Positions 1 through 8,907 of a DNA stretch of 64,000 nucleotides are shown here, in pieces (position 1 is the stretch's first letter; the number at the start of each line of letters is the position of its first letter). Origin of the DNA: Spirochaetota bacterium. Its GTDB lineage: Bacteria > Spirochaetota > Spirochaetia > Treponematales > Treponemataceae. Below the pieces are notes generated by a model. That model was not told the DNA's origin. It saw only the letters and a program-made list of their open reading frames with translations, and did no database searches. The stretch lies in the NCBI GenBank assembly GCA_023443865.1, contig JAEZST010000015.1:165716-229715 (forward strand). The letters run 5' to 3'. The translations under genes and the position numbers were made by a program.

Positions 1-1
1 T

Positions 2-409
2 ATCGAGCGGGTCCGTTCGATGATAGACGAATGCGCCGAACGCCTGTACATCGCGCTTCCCTGGGGCGAATTGCGCGAGTTGGCCGCCCCGCTGGCCGAG
101 CGGGCTGCCGCGGGGATCCGGGTCGTGATTTTAACCGACCGGGAATTCGCGACGCCGCTCGCGCTCGAGAGGGCCGCGGGCGCGAAAGCGAATTTACGGG
201 GCCAAAGCCCCGAATTCCACGGGATTCCAAGGGGGGCCGTTGAGCTCCGTTTGATAGTCGACTCGAGCCGGGTCCTTACCGGCGATTTGAGCGGGATCGA
301 GCCTTCCTGCCTGTATTCCGACCAAAAGAACTTCGCCGACCTTTTCAAGGACGCGCTCCGGAACGAGATAAGGCTGTCTCGGTCAGAGACCGGGGAGGGA
401 CCGCTATGA
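2..409 (+). CDS. TrmB-family transcriptional regulator, C-terminal part (5' truncated by window edge)
   Basis: The reading frame is open from the first bases of the window, so the N-terminus (expected winged-helix DNA-binding domain) lies outside. The visible 135 residues show the pattern of the TrmB effector domain: an amphipathic helix ending in ERLYIALPW, then ELRELAAPLAERAAAGIRVVILTD, a phospholipase-D-like beta-alpha unit that holds the ligand site in TrmB proteins. TrmB regulators usually sense sugars. The stop codon overlaps the ATG of the downstream aminotransferase by 4 bases, so the two are probably co-transcribed. The ligand cannot be told from this fragment. Confidence 0.7.
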   Translation: MERVRSMIDECAERLYIALPWGELRELAAPLAERAAAGIRVVILTDREFATPLALERAAGAKANLRGQSPEFHGIPRGAVELRLIVDSSRVLTGDLSGIEPSCLYSDQKNFADLFKDALRNEIRLSRSETGEGPL

Positions 410-1638
410 GCGCGATCAACTCCCGGCTCGCGCGGCGCATGGCGGAGGCCGGATTGGCGGGCGGCGGCACGGCGTTCAAGTTTGAGGCCATTAAGCGGGC
501 GAAGGCGGCGGCGGTTGCCGCGAATCCCGGCCTGCCCCTTTTGGATTTCGGCGTGGGAGAACCCGATATTCCCGCCGATCGCGCGGTAGTCTCCGTCCTG
601 GCCTCCGAAGCCGGCCTTTCCGAGAACCGGCGCTACGCGGATAACGGAATCGAAGCGTTCCGCGAGGCGGCGGCGCGCTGGATGGAGGACGTCTTCGGCG
701 TTCGGCTGGAAAGCCCCGGGACATCGCTGGTGCACGGGATCGGCTCGAAGCCGATTTTGGCCGGCTTCCCCCTGGCGTTCGTGGATCCGGGAGACGCCGT
801 GCTGGCGACCGTCCCCGGCTATCCCATTCTCGCGACCCACGCGAAATTCTTAGGGGGCGTGCCGTATGGGCTTCCGCTCCTTAAGGAGAACGGTTTCGTG
901 CCCGATCTCGATTCCATACCCGCCGAGGCGGTTCGAAAGGCCAAGCTGCTGTACCTGAACTATCCCAACAATCCCACGGGCGCCATGCCCGAGCGGGCCT
1001 TTTTCGAGCGCGCGGTGGAATTCGCCCGGAAAAACGGGATTCTCATCGTTCACGACGCGGCGTACGCGGCCCTGGTCTACGGCGGGCGGAAGCCCTTCAG
1101 CATTCTCTCGATACCCGGCGCGGAAGAGGTCGCCGTTGAGGTTCACTCCCTCTCGAAGGCCTTTAACATGACCGGTTGGCGCATGGGGTTCGCGTGCGGG
1201 AACGCCGACGCGGTGGCGGCTTACGCCGCGGTCAAGGACACCCTGGATTCCGGCCAGTTCCGGGCCATTCAAAAGGCGGCCGCGTTCGCCCTTACCAGGC
1301 CGGATATCACCCGCGCTGCGAGGGACAGATACGACCGGCGGCTGGAGCTTTTAGTGCCGGCGCTGCGATCGTTGGGCTTTGAAGCCGAACGGCCCGCGGG
1401 CGGGTTTTACTGCTACGTTCGTTCGCCGACGGGAATGGGAGACGGGACGCGCTTTCGCGACGCCGCCCACTGCGCCGAGCGGCTGGTGCGGGACGCCCTG
1501 GTATCCGTGGTGCCCTGGGACGAAACGGGGCCGCATCTCCGATTTTCCGTTACCTTCGAGGCGGAGGGCGCCGACGGGGAAGCGCGGGCGATTGAGGAAA
1601 TGCGGGATCGCCTTTCGCGTCTCGCGTTGGTTTTCTAA
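406..1638 (+). CDS. dapL: LL-diaminopimelate aminotransferase-like class I/II aminotransferase
   Basis: A 410-residue fold-type I PLP aminotransferase. LL-diaminopimelate aminotransferase converts tetrahydrodipicolinate to LL-diaminopimelate in one step, for lysine and peptidoglycan synthesis. The N-terminal FKFEAIKRAK...LLDFGVGEPD, the NYPNNPTGA motif near residue 190 and the PLP-binding HSLSKAFNMTGWRMGF (Schiff-base Lys about 251) fit the DapL family better than AspC. Length is normal (about 410). It starts inside the end of the TrmB-like gene (4-base overlap). The alternative is another aromatic or aspartate aminotransferase; family-level confidence is high, substrate less so. Confidence 0.75.
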   Translation: MSAINSRLARRMAEAGLAGGGTAFKFEAIKRAKAAAVAANPGLPLLDFGVGEPDIPADRAVVSVLASEAGLSENRRYADNGIEAFREAAARWMEDVFGVRLESPGTSLVHGIGSKPILAGFPLAFVDPGDAVLATVPGYPILATHAKFLGGVPYGLPLLKENGFVPDLDSIPAEAVRKAKLLYLNYPNNPTGAMPERAFFERAVEFARKNGILIVHDAAYAALVYGGRKPFSILSIPGAEEVAVEVHSLSKAFNMTGWRMGFACGNADAVAAYAAVKDTLDSGQFRAIQKAAAFALTRPDITRAARDRYDRRLELLVPALRSLGFEAERPAGGFYCYVRSPTGMGDGTRFRDAAHCAERLVRDALVSVVPWDETGPHLRFSVTFEAEGADGEARAIEEMRDRLSRLALVF

Positions 1639-1672
1639 ACGATTCAAGGAATTTTTACGGGAGGCGGACGCC

Positions 1673-2086
1673 ATGGTTGGGAAGGATATTTCCGGGCTCA
1701 GGATTCTCGATGAGAAGCATATTCCCGGGCATCAACTCACCGCGCTTTTCGAATCGCTGCATTGGTCGTCGGGGCGGTATCCGGAAAAACTGGTTCGCGC
1801 GGTGGCCAATTCCCATACCGTCACGAGCCTATGGGACGGGGATACCCTCGTGGGCCTGGTAACGGCGATCAGCGACGGGGCCCTTTGCGCGTATTTCCCC
1901 TACGTAGCGGTCCGTCCCGACTACCAGGGACTGGGCCTGGGCAGCAGGCTTTTGCGGGAGGCGATGAAGCCGTACCGGGGCTTTCACCACGTGAGCCTGA
2001 TCTCGTACGCGGAAAAGGAAGGGTTTTACCTGCGAAACGGCTTTTCCCACGATCCCGGGAAGAAGGCGCTTTTCGCGAAAACGTGA
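1673..2086 (+). CDS. GNAT-family N-acetyltransferase
   Basis: A 137-residue single-domain GNAT protein. Acetyl-CoA binding motif A is visible as VRPDYQGLGLGSRLL, and the C-terminal EGFYLRNGF is the usual motif B region. The ATG at 1673 follows a good ribosome binding site (GGGAGGCG) 34 bases after the aminotransferase stop, so I prefer it to the long open frame starting at 1379, which lies inside the previous gene. The substrate is unknown. It sits in the same orientation as the genes on both sides and may be part of that run. Confidence 0.8.
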   Translation: MVGKDISGLRILDEKHIPGHQLTALFESLHWSSGRYPEKLVRAVANSHTVTSLWDGDTLVGLVTAISDGALCAYFPYVAVRPDYQGLGLGSRLLREAMKPYRGFHHVSLISYAEKEGFYLRNGFSHDPGKKALFAKT

Positions 2087-2147
2087 AAGCGATAAAAAAG
2101 CCGGGGGAAAAATTTGCTTTTCGGACGTTTCGGCGAATACTTGAAGT

Positions 2148-4343
2148 ATGTCGATCAACGTGCGAATTGCCCTACAGCTTAGCGAGATCGATTCCGATTA
2201 CGCCCAGGAAATCGTGCGGGGCGTTTCTGACCTCTGTCAGGAACGGGGAGGCCGGCTGACCGTATACACGGGCAATTCCCCGGGCTGGCCCTACGGCCAC
2301 GGCTACCAGAATACCGCGATTTTTTCCCATATTACCCCGGTTAACGCCGACGCCCTGGTCTTGGCCTCGGGCACCCAGTGCAATTACGTAAGCCCGGAAG
2401 AATTCGACGCCCACGTCCGCTCCCTCTCCCCCATGCCCGTGGTCAGTTTCGGGGTGCCTATTCCGGGAATTCCGTCGATCCTGATAGATAACCGAAACGC
2501 TTTCCGGACCCTTTTGGACCACCTCGCCGACGTTCACGGCTACCGAAAGTTCGCGTTCGTCTCGGGCCCGAAAAACAACGGGGAGGCCCGGGAACGCAAG
2601 GCCGCCTTTCTCGCCTTCCTCGAGGACCGAGCCATTCCGGCCTCGCCGCTGTGCGAGTTATGCGGCGATTTCTCGGTGGAGAGCGGCTATCGCGCCATGG
2701 AACAGTATTTCGGCCACCATCGGCCCGATTGCGAGGCCATCGCGTGCGCGAACGACAATATGGCCCTGGGCGTGTACCGATACCTCCGTGAGGCCGGCGC
2801 GGTCCCGGGGCGCGACGTCGCGGTAATCGGTTTCGACGATATCGCCCGGGCGCGCTTTGAGGCACCGCCCCTCACCACCGTGCGCCAGGACGTGTACCGG
2901 CAGGCGTATATCGCCGCGGGATACGCCATGGATGCCCTGGAAGGCAAGCGCGTGCCCCTCGAAACGAGAATGGCCGCGGAACCGGTGGTCCGTTCGAGCT
3001 GCGGATGCCTATCGGGCACCATTTCCGGCCTGATCGCGCAATCGGCCGAGGAGTTGGCCCTTCCCGGCCTTGCCGAGTACCGGACGAGAATCCGGCTCGC
3101 CCTCGCGGGCTTTTTCGCGGGAAACCCCATGGACCTCCCGCGATTCGCGCGGGAGATCCATGAATTGATCGAGGGGGCGCCGAGCGACATGCGCGACCCG
3201 CGCCACTGGAATAACGTGCTTAATGACCTCTTTCGGGAATTCCTTCCCGCAGCGGGGGATCAGGGCTTTTCGGAGAGGATGCATATCGCCTTCCAGAGCG
3301 CGCGAAGCCTGGTTTCGGAGCTTTTTTACGCCAATGCCGGATTGGAGCGCTACCGAATGAGCGACGAGCTGTACCGGATTCAGGAACACTTCTCGAAGCT
3401 GAATACGGTTATGCCCCTGGACGAATTGCTCCCCTCCCTTCGCAAAATCTTTTCCGACCTGGGCGTGAATTCCGCCCATCTCGTCCTGTTCGAGCGGAGA
3501 CTGACCCGGCTCCGGAACGAACCCTTTCGGCTTCCGGAGACTGCGGAATCGGCGCTCCGTTTCGGGAAGGGGGCCGCGGGGCGCGTAGACGGGCAATGGC
3601 TTCGGTTCAACCCGCGCGAGGCCATGCTTCCCGGCCCGGCGCCGGACGAAACCGCCCCCTTCGCGATCGCCCACTCGCTGTACCATCAGTTCGATCAGCT
3701 CGGCTATCTGGTCTTCGAGCCCGGAGGGTTCGGCCTGGAGAACGTGGAGTTCCTCTGTTCCCTGATATCCAACGCGCTGGAAGCCTCGCTTTTGTTCACC
3801 GAGAAACTCGAGCTCGAGAACCGGCTGGGCCGGGTGAGGACCGACCGGCTGAGGACCGCGTCGCGGGGGTACGACGAGTATCGGGACGCTTTTACCGGCC
3901 TATACAACAAGCGGGGCTTTGCCGCCTTCAGCGGCGAGATCTCCGACATTGCCCGGCGCATGCGGAGGGGCGGCGTTCTGCTTTTCGTCGCTCTCGAGGG
4001 CCTTAACGAGGCGCGTGAGCGGTTCGGAGAAGAGTCCGGGGAACGGGCCGTGCGCGAAACGGCGCGGATGCTGAAGGCCGCGTTCCGCAACCTCGACGTC
4101 GTCGGGCGGATCGAGGCGGACCTTTTCGGCGTATTGGCCGTCGATACCGACGAGTGTCGGCCCGAAACGCTCGAGTCCCGGGTCTATTCGCTGGCCGTCG
4201 CGTGGAACGAACGGGCAAACGCCCCCTTTACGCTGACGCTGAGCGTGGGCGCCGCGGAAATGCCGGCCGACGGGGAGTTCCGCCTGGAAGACCTCTTCGC
4301 CGAGGCCTCCCGGGCCCTTGCCGCCCGCCGGAGCGATACATAA
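2148..4343 (+). CDS. Cytoplasmic sensor: LacI/GalR-type periplasmic-binding-like domain + GAF-like region + degenerate GGDEF domain
   Basis: A 731-residue protein without signal peptide, membrane segment or N-terminal helix-turn-helix. Residues 1-285 form a LacI/GalR effector-type domain (AIACANDNMALGVYRYLREAG, VAVIGFDDI). Residues about 300-560 look like a helical linker plus a GAF-like domain. Residues about 580-731 form a GGDEF-type domain opening with DAFTGLYNKRGF. The catalytic signature reads EADLF (residues 656-660) instead of GGDEF, so diguanylate cyclase activity is unlikely and the domain may be a binding or interaction module. This suggests a sugar-like ligand signal passed on through a non-catalytic GGDEF domain. 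The partner is not identifiable here. Confidence 0.75.
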   Translation: MSINVRIALQLSEIDSDYAQEIVRGVSDLCQERGGRLTVYTGNSPGWPYGHGYQNTAIFSHITPVNADALVLASGTQCNYVSPEEFDAHVRSLSPMPVVSFGVPIPGIPSILIDNRNAFRTLLDHLADVHGYRKFAFVSGPKNNGEARERKAAFLAFLEDRAIPASPLCELCGDFSVESGYRAMEQYFGHHRPDCEAIACANDNMALGVYRYLREAGAVPGRDVAVIGFDDIARARFEAPPLTTVRQDVYRQAYIAAGYAMDALEGKRVPLETRMAAEPVVRSSCGCLSGTISGLIAQSAEELALPGLAEYRTRIRLALAGFFAGNPMDLPRFAREIHELIEGAPSDMRDPRHWNNVLNDLFREFLPAAGDQGFSERMHIAFQSARSLVSELFYANAGLERYRMSDELYRIQEHFSKLNTVMPLDELLPSLRKIFSDLGVNSAHLVLFERRLTRLRNEPFRLPETAESALRFGKGAAGRVDGQWLRFNPREAMLPGPAPDETAPFAIAHSLYHQFDQLGYLVFEPGGFGLENVEFLCSLISNALEASLLFTEKLELENRLGRVRTDRLRTASRGYDEYRDAFTGLYNKRGFAAFSGEISDIARRMRRGGVLLFVALEGLNEARERFGEESGERAVRETARMLKAAFRNLDVVGRIEADLFGVLAVDTDECRPETLESRVYSLAVAWNERANAPFTLTLSVGAAEMPADGEFRLEDLFAEASRALAARRSDT

Positions 4344-4372
4344 AAAAACCGCCGGGTCTTGCGTCCCGGCGG
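4342..4372 (-). terminator. Rho-independent terminator after ettA
   Basis: Perfect 8-bp stem CCGCCGGG/CCCGGCGG (4349-4356 with 4365-4372) and an 8-base loop. On the minus strand the stem is followed by seven T's (complement of 4342-4348), directly downstream of the ettA stop. It partly overlaps the stop codon of the convergent sensor gene and may work weakly in the other direction. Confidence 0.85.
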
Positions 4373-4412
4373 CCTTTCGTTCGCTTCCGCGACGCGTTCA
4401 CTCGCGCGTCTC

Positions 4413-6179
4413 CTATCGTTGCAGCTTTCTGTACACGCCCCGGTGCGGGGTATCCGCGTCCTTGCCGTATTTCGCCTTGCGCCACTCGGCGTACTCGCTC
4501 CAGTTTCCGTCGTACCAAATCACCTCGCCGTCCGCCTCGAAGGCTATCAGGTGGGTGCACACCCGGTCCAGGAACCAGCGGTCGTGGCTCACGACCATCG
4601 CGCAGCCCGCGAAGGAATCGAGCGCCTCTTCCAGGGCGCGCATGGTGTTCACGTCCAGGTCGTTGGTGGGCTCGTCGAGGAGGAGCACGTTCGCCCCGTC
4701 CTTGACCATCATCGCCATGTTGAGCCGGTTGCGCTCGCCGCCCGAGAGGACGCCGACCTTGCGGGACTGGTCCGCTCCGGAGAAGTTGAACCAGGAACAG
4801 TAGGCGCGGGAGTTAACCTCGCGCACGGGGCCGTTAATGCCGCGGCCGTTCGCGTCTACCGCGCCGAGCTTGATCACGTCCAGGCCGTCGGAAAGCTGCT
4901 CCCAGACCGTTTTGTCCGGGTCGAGCTTGCCGCGCATCTGGTCGACGTAAGTGAGCTTCACGGTCTCGCCGAGCTTGATCGTGCCCGCGTCGGGCTTCAC
5001 GACGGCGGTTTCGCCGTTCGGGCCGCCAGTGGGAACTTCCTGCCCGGCCGCGCCCGCGATCAGCTTGAAGAGGGTGGTTTTACCCGCGCCGTTCGGACCG
5101 ACGATGCCGACGATGGCGCCCGGCGGAACGGTGAACTCCAGGTTGTCGAAGAGGAGCCGGTCGCCGTAACTCTTGGCGAGTCCTTTCGCCTCGATTACCA
5201 CGTTTCCGAGGCGGGGCCCGGCGGGAATTGTGATCTTCGTGTCCTTGATCTTTTCCTTGCCGTCTTCCGCGAGGAGCTTTTCGTACTGGCCGATGCGCGC
5301 CTTGCTCTTGGCGTGCCTGCCCTTCGGGCTCATGGCGATCCACTCGAGCTCGCGCTCGAGCTGCTTGCGTCGGTCGCTCTCGCCCTTTTCTTCCTTGGCA
5401 AGGCGGTCGTTCTTCTGCTGGAGCCAGCTGGAGTAGTTCCCCTTCCAGGGAATGCCCTCGCCGCGGTCGAGTTCGAGGATCCACCCCGCCACGTTGTCGA
5501 GGAAGTAGCGGTCGTGGGTCACCGCGATGATGGTGCCCTCGTATTGCTGCAGGTGCCGCTCGAGCCAGGCCACGGTTTCCGCGTCCAGGTGGTTCGTCGG
5601 CTCGTCCAGGAGGAGGATATCGGGCTTTTGGAGGAGGAGGCGGCACAGGGCCACGCGGCGCCGCTCGCCCCCCGAAAGCACGTCTACCACCTGATCGGGC
5701 GGCGGGCAGCGGAGGGCGTCCATCGCGAGCTCGAGCTGGTTGTCGAGGTCCCAGGCGTTCGTGGCGTCGAGCCGTTCCTGAACCTTCGCCTGGCGGTCCA
5801 TCAGCTTGTCCATGTCCGCGTCCGGGTCGCCGAAGGCCTCGTTGATCGCGTCGAACTCCGCGAGGAGCTCCACGATCTCCTTTACGCCCTCGGAAACCAC
5901 CTCTTTGACGGTTTTGCCCGGTTCCAGGTGCGGTTCCTGCTCCAGGAAGCCGATCGAGTAACCCGGCGCGCAGGAGGTCTCTCCGAGGAATTCCGCGTCG
6001 GTTCCCGCGAGGATGCGAAGAAGGCTCGATTTACCCGAGCCGTTGAGGCCGAGTACGCCGATCTTCGCGCCGTAAAAATAGGAAAGGGAAATGTCCTTGA
6101 GGACCTGCTTGGTACCGTGGCTCTTGGAGACGCGGTCCATCGTATAGATAATCTTCTTGTCGTCGACGGTCTTTGCCAT
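4413..6179 (-). CDS. ettA: Energy-dependent translational throttle protein EttA (ABC-F family)
   Basis: A 588-residue ABC-F ATPase with two nucleotide-binding domains and no membrane segments. Walker A is GLNGSGKSS (residues 44-52) in domain 1 and GPNGAGKTT in domain 2. Signatures are LSGGERRRVALCRLLL and LSGGERNRLNMAMM, and Walker B regions are LLLDEPTNHLD and LLLDEPTNDLD. EttA binds the ribosomal E site and gates the first elongation steps according to ATP/ADP. Length is slightly above the usual ~555 because of an insertion in domain 2 around AGQEVPTGGPNGETAVV. It stands alone on the minus strand with its own terminator. The long open frame on the opposite strand (4359-6236) is a GC-driven shadow. 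Confidence 0.93.
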   Translation of the reverse strand: MAKTVDDKKIIYTMDRVSKSHGTKQVLKDISLSYFYGAKIGVLGLNGSGKSSLLRILAGTDAEFLGETSCAPGYSIGFLEQEPHLEPGKTVKEVVSEGVKEIVELLAEFDAINEAFGDPDADMDKLMDRQAKVQERLDATNAWDLDNQLELAMDALRCPPPDQVVDVLSGGERRRVALCRLLLQKPDILLLDEPTNHLDAETVAWLERHLQQYEGTIIAVTHDRYFLDNVAGWILELDRGEGIPWKGNYSSWLQQKNDRLAKEEKGESDRRKQLERELEWIAMSPKGRHAKSKARIGQYEKLLAEDGKEKIKDTKITIPAGPRLGNVVIEAKGLAKSYGDRLLFDNLEFTVPPGAIVGIVGPNGAGKTTLFKLIAGAAGQEVPTGGPNGETAVVKPDAGTIKLGETVKLTYVDQMRGKLDPDKTVWEQLSDGLDVIKLGAVDANGRGINGPVREVNSRAYCSWFNFSGADQSRKVGVLSGGERNRLNMAMMVKDGANVLLLDEPTNDLDVNTMRALEEALDSFAGCAMVVSHDRWFLDRVCTHLIAFEADGEVIWYDGNWSEYAEWRKAKYGKDADTPHRGVYRKLQR

Positions 6180-6294
6180 GGATGCGATTGTAGCGGAATC
6201 CGACGAAAGACGCTAGCTCGGCGGCGGTCCCCGTAAATTTGCGCGAGGCGCGATCGTGCTTCATACTCAAGGGTGGGAAAGGAGGGCCGAAACC

Positions 6295-7125
6295 GTGAAA
6301 ATCACGCGCGCGACGGTTGATTTTTTCGATACGGTTCGCGGTATCGTGAATTCAACGATCAAAACGGTATACCCGCGCTATTATCCCGAAGACGTGGTCG
6401 CCTTTTTCCTTCAATACCACTCGGACGAGTCGATTCGCGAGGATATCGCCTCCGGAAACGTGTATCTCGTAACCGCCAACCAAGCCGACGATAAGATTCT
6501 TGAGCAGGAGGAAACGGTCGTGGGCACCGGCAGCATACGGGGCGACGAGATATACCGCATGTTCGTATTGCCCCAGTATCAGGGCCGGGGCTTCGGGTCG
6601 GCGCTCCTGCGCACCCTGGAAGGCAGGGTTGCCGAAACGTACGGCCGCTCCCGTCTCGATTCGTCCCTTCCCGCGTACAGCATGTACCTGAAGGCGGGAT
6701 ACGTACCCGTGGCGTGGCAGAAAATCGAGACCGGTTCCGGCCGGGTGCTCTGCTTCAACGCCATGGAAAAAACCCTCTCCTTCGTCAATTACGACGGAAG
6801 GGCCTTCCGGACCCTGACCAATAGCGATAACGGCGAGGTAACCGAGGAAACGGTCTTTCGCTATCGCCAGCAAGGCCGCATGGTCTGGGCGGATTACGAG
6901 GGCGGGCCGGTGCTTCGCGGCTCCCTGATCGGTACCGCCGCGGACGACGGTTCCCTCGATTTCGGCTACCAGCACCTGAACCGCGAGATGGAGCTGCGCA
7001 CCGGCGTTTGCCATTCCACCCCGGAACCGATTTTCGGGCCGGGAGGGAAGCTGAGAATCCGCGAGGAATGGCGCTGGACCAACGGCGACGGCTCCTCGGG
7101 CGTGTCGGTCATCGAGGAATTGTAG
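6295..7125 (+). CDS. GNAT acetyltransferase fused to a C-terminal N-acetylglutamate-synthase-like beta domain
   Basis: A 276-residue protein. I chose the GTG at 6295 because AGGAGGG lies 8-9 bases upstream; an earlier GTG at 6256 has no such site. Residues about 1-165 are a GNAT domain with motif A FVLPQYQGRGFGSALL and YLKAGYVPVA near its end. Residues about 166-276 (FVNYDGRAFRTLTNSDNGEV... EEWRWTNGDGSSGVSVIEE) match, from memory, a small beta-rich family usually found alone and often annotated as n-acetylglutamate synthase-like. The fusion suggests the beta domain helps bind substrate. Substrate unknown. It diverges from ettA and converges on ribH. Confidence 0.75.
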   Translation: MKITRATVDFFDTVRGIVNSTIKTVYPRYYPEDVVAFFLQYHSDESIREDIASGNVYLVTANQADDKILEQEETVVGTGSIRGDEIYRMFVLPQYQGRGFGSALLRTLEGRVAETYGRSRLDSSLPAYSMYLKAGYVPVAWQKIETGSGRVLCFNAMEKTLSFVNYDGRAFRTLTNSDNGEVTEETVFRYRQQGRMVWADYEGGPVLRGSLIGTAADDGSLDFGYQHLNREMELRTGVCHSTPEPIFGPGGKLRIREEWRWTNGDGSSGVSVIEEL

Positions 7126-7153
7126 GCCGCGAACGGGTACGGCCCGCCTCCCG

Positions 7154-7621
7154 TCAATCCGTAAGCTCCCGCATCAGGTTTACCATCTCAATGGCGGTAA
7201 CGGCCGCGTCAAAGCCCTTGTTGCCGGCCTTCGTGCCCGCGCGCTCTACCGCCTGCTCGATCGTGTCCGTCGTGAGCACCCCGAAAACCACCGGCTTGTC
7301 GGCCGCGAGGGAAACCTGGGCCACGCCCTTGGCTACTTCCGCCGCGACGTAATCGAAGTGGGGCGTGGAACCCCGGATCACCGCGCCAAGGCAGACGACC
7401 GCGTCCACGTCTTTCCGCGCCGCGAGCCGTTTCGCCGCCAGGGGAATTTCCCAGGCCCCCGGCACCCGGGCCACGCTCACGGATTCGTCCGAGACGCCGT
7501 GGCGGGCGAGGGCGTCCAGGGCGCCCTCAATGAGCCTCGCGACGACGAAATCGTTAAAGCGCGCCGCTACGATGGCCACGCGGGCCCCTTCCGATACTAG
7601 TTTTCCCTCATACCGCTTCAT
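7154..7621 (-). CDS. ribH: 6,7-dimethyl-8-ribityllumazine synthase
   Basis: A 155-residue lumazine synthase. It condenses 5-amino-6-ribitylaminouracil with 3,4-dihydroxy-2-butanone 4-phosphate, the penultimate step of riboflavin synthesis. Family landmarks are VARFND near the N-terminus, VPGAWEIPLAAKRLA, CLGAVIRGSTPHFDYV and VVFGVLTTDTIEQA (the His of HFDYV is the catalytic region). Length is typical. It is the last gene of the rib operon, and its start overlaps the end of ribBA by 14 bases, which suggests translational coupling. Confidence 0.95.
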   Translation of the reverse strand: MKRYEGKLVSEGARVAIVAARFNDFVVARLIEGALDALARHGVSDESVSVARVPGAWEIPLAAKRLAARKDVDAVVCLGAVIRGSTPHFDYVAAEVAKGVAQVSLAADKPVVFGVLTTDTIEQAVERAGTKAGNKGFDAAVTAIEMVNLMRELTD

Positions 7622-8882
7622 GTTGCTTTCCTCCGAATTGATGGCGCATACGCTCCTCCTTCGCGCGAAGGTAGCGCTCGTTTTCCTCGTTCGCCTCTAT
7701 GACGACGGGAACGCGCTCCGTTATTTCCAGGCCCGAAGCGCGCAGTCCGTCCATGAGTAACCCCTCGATTTTCGCGGGATTGTTCGTCATGAGCGCGAGT
7801 TTCGCGACGCCGAGATCCTTGAGAATGCCGATGCCCGCCGCGTAGTCGCGCTCGTCGGGGCGAAAGCCGAGGCGAAGGTTGGCGTCTACCGTATCGAGGC
7901 CGCCGTCCTGCAGGGCGTAGGCGCGAATCTTGTTGACCAGCCCGATGCCCCGTCCCTCCTGCCGGAGATAGACGAGAACGCCCCGTCCCTCCGCGGCGAT
8001 TGCCTTCATGGCGGCGTCGTATTGCTCGCCGCAATCGCAGCGCCTCGAGCCGAGGGCGTCGCCGGTTAGGCATTCCGAATGGACCCGGGTAAGCACGGGC
8101 AGTCCGTCGGAAACGTCGCCCATGACCAGGGCCACGTGTTCCTGCCCCGTTCTCGCGTCGCGATACCCGACCATCCGAAACTCGCCGTAGCGCGTCGGGA
8201 GCCTGGTTTCCGCCTCACGGGTCACCGCGGGGCGTCGGGCGGCAAGATAGTCGGCAAGGTCCTCGATGGATACGAGCCTGAGGCCGTGTTCGTTCGCGAA
8301 GGGTCGAAGGTCGCCAAGGCGCGCCATGGTCCCGTCGTCTTTCATGATCTCGCAGATAACCCCGCCGGGAAACATCCTTTCCGTTTCTCCGCCGCCTTCC
8401 CCGTTCCGTAGGCGGTATTCGCGGGCGAGGCGCGCGAGGTCCACGGCGGCCTCGGTGTGGCCCCGGCGATTCAGGACCCCGCCCGGCCGGGCCGCCAGCG
8501 GAAAGACGTGCCCGGGCGCGCGGAAGTCGGCGCTCAGCGATTCCGGGTCGGCCAGCGCGCGTACGGTGGCGGCCCGCTCTGCGGCCGAAATGCCGGTGGT
8601 TGAGCCGCGGCGGTCGACGGAGACCGTGAACGCCGTTCCGTGGGGATCGGCGTTGGAGGCTACCATCGGCCCGAGCCCCAGCTGGGCCAGGCGCGCCTCC
8701 TCGAAGGGGGCGCAGACGAGACCGCGGCCGAAACGGGCCATGAACGTTATCGCCTCGGCCGTGACCCGATCGGCGGCCATCACGAGGTCTCCCTCGTTCT
8801 CTCGGTCTTCGTCGTCCACCACGACGACCATCTTGCCTTCCGCGATATCGCGGACCGCGTCGTCAATAGAATCCAGCGCCAT
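7608..8882 (-). CDS. ribBA: Bifunctional 3,4-dihydroxy-2-butanone-4-phosphate synthase / GTP cyclohydrolase II
   Basis: A 424-residue fusion that supplies both precursors of lumazine. The N-terminal RibB domain (about 1-205) carries VVDDEDRENEGDLVMAAD and ATGIS-like STTGISAAERAATV plus GHVFPL and RGHTEAAVDL. The C-terminal RibA domain (about 206-424) has the zinc motif HSECLTGDALGSRRCDCGEQ and YLRQEGRGIGL. A roughly 15-residue insertion (around RNGEGGGETERMF) separates the RibB helix from PGGVICEIM; it is short and probably a surface loop. It is third in the FMN-riboswitch operon and overlaps ribH. Confidence 0.95.
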   Translation of the reverse strand: MALDSIDDAVRDIAEGKMVVVVDDEDRENEGDLVMAADRVTAEAITFMARFGRGLVCAPFEEARLAQLGLGPMVASNADPHGTAFTVSVDRRGSTTGISAAERAATVRALADPESLSADFRAPGHVFPLAARPGGVLNRRGHTEAAVDLARLAREYRLRNGEGGGETERMFPGGVICEIMKDDGTMARLGDLRPFANEHGLRLVSIEDLADYLAARRPAVTREAETRLPTRYGEFRMVGYRDARTGQEHVALVMGDVSDGLPVLTRVHSECLTGDALGSRRCDCGEQYDAAMKAIAAEGRGVLVYLRQEGRGIGLVNKIRAYALQDGGLDTVDANLRLGFRPDERDYAAGIGILKDLGVAKLALMTNNPAKIEGLLMDGLRASGLEITERVPVVIEANEENERYLRAKEERMRHQFGGKQHEAV

Positions 8883-8907
8883 AAAGGCCTCCTTTCGCGA
8901 GCAATGA

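Noticed and set aside
4359..6236. A 625-codon open frame antisense to ettA
   Set aside because: The minus strand encodes a complete ABC-F protein with all motifs. The antisense frame follows from high GC at third positions and has no recognisable domain.
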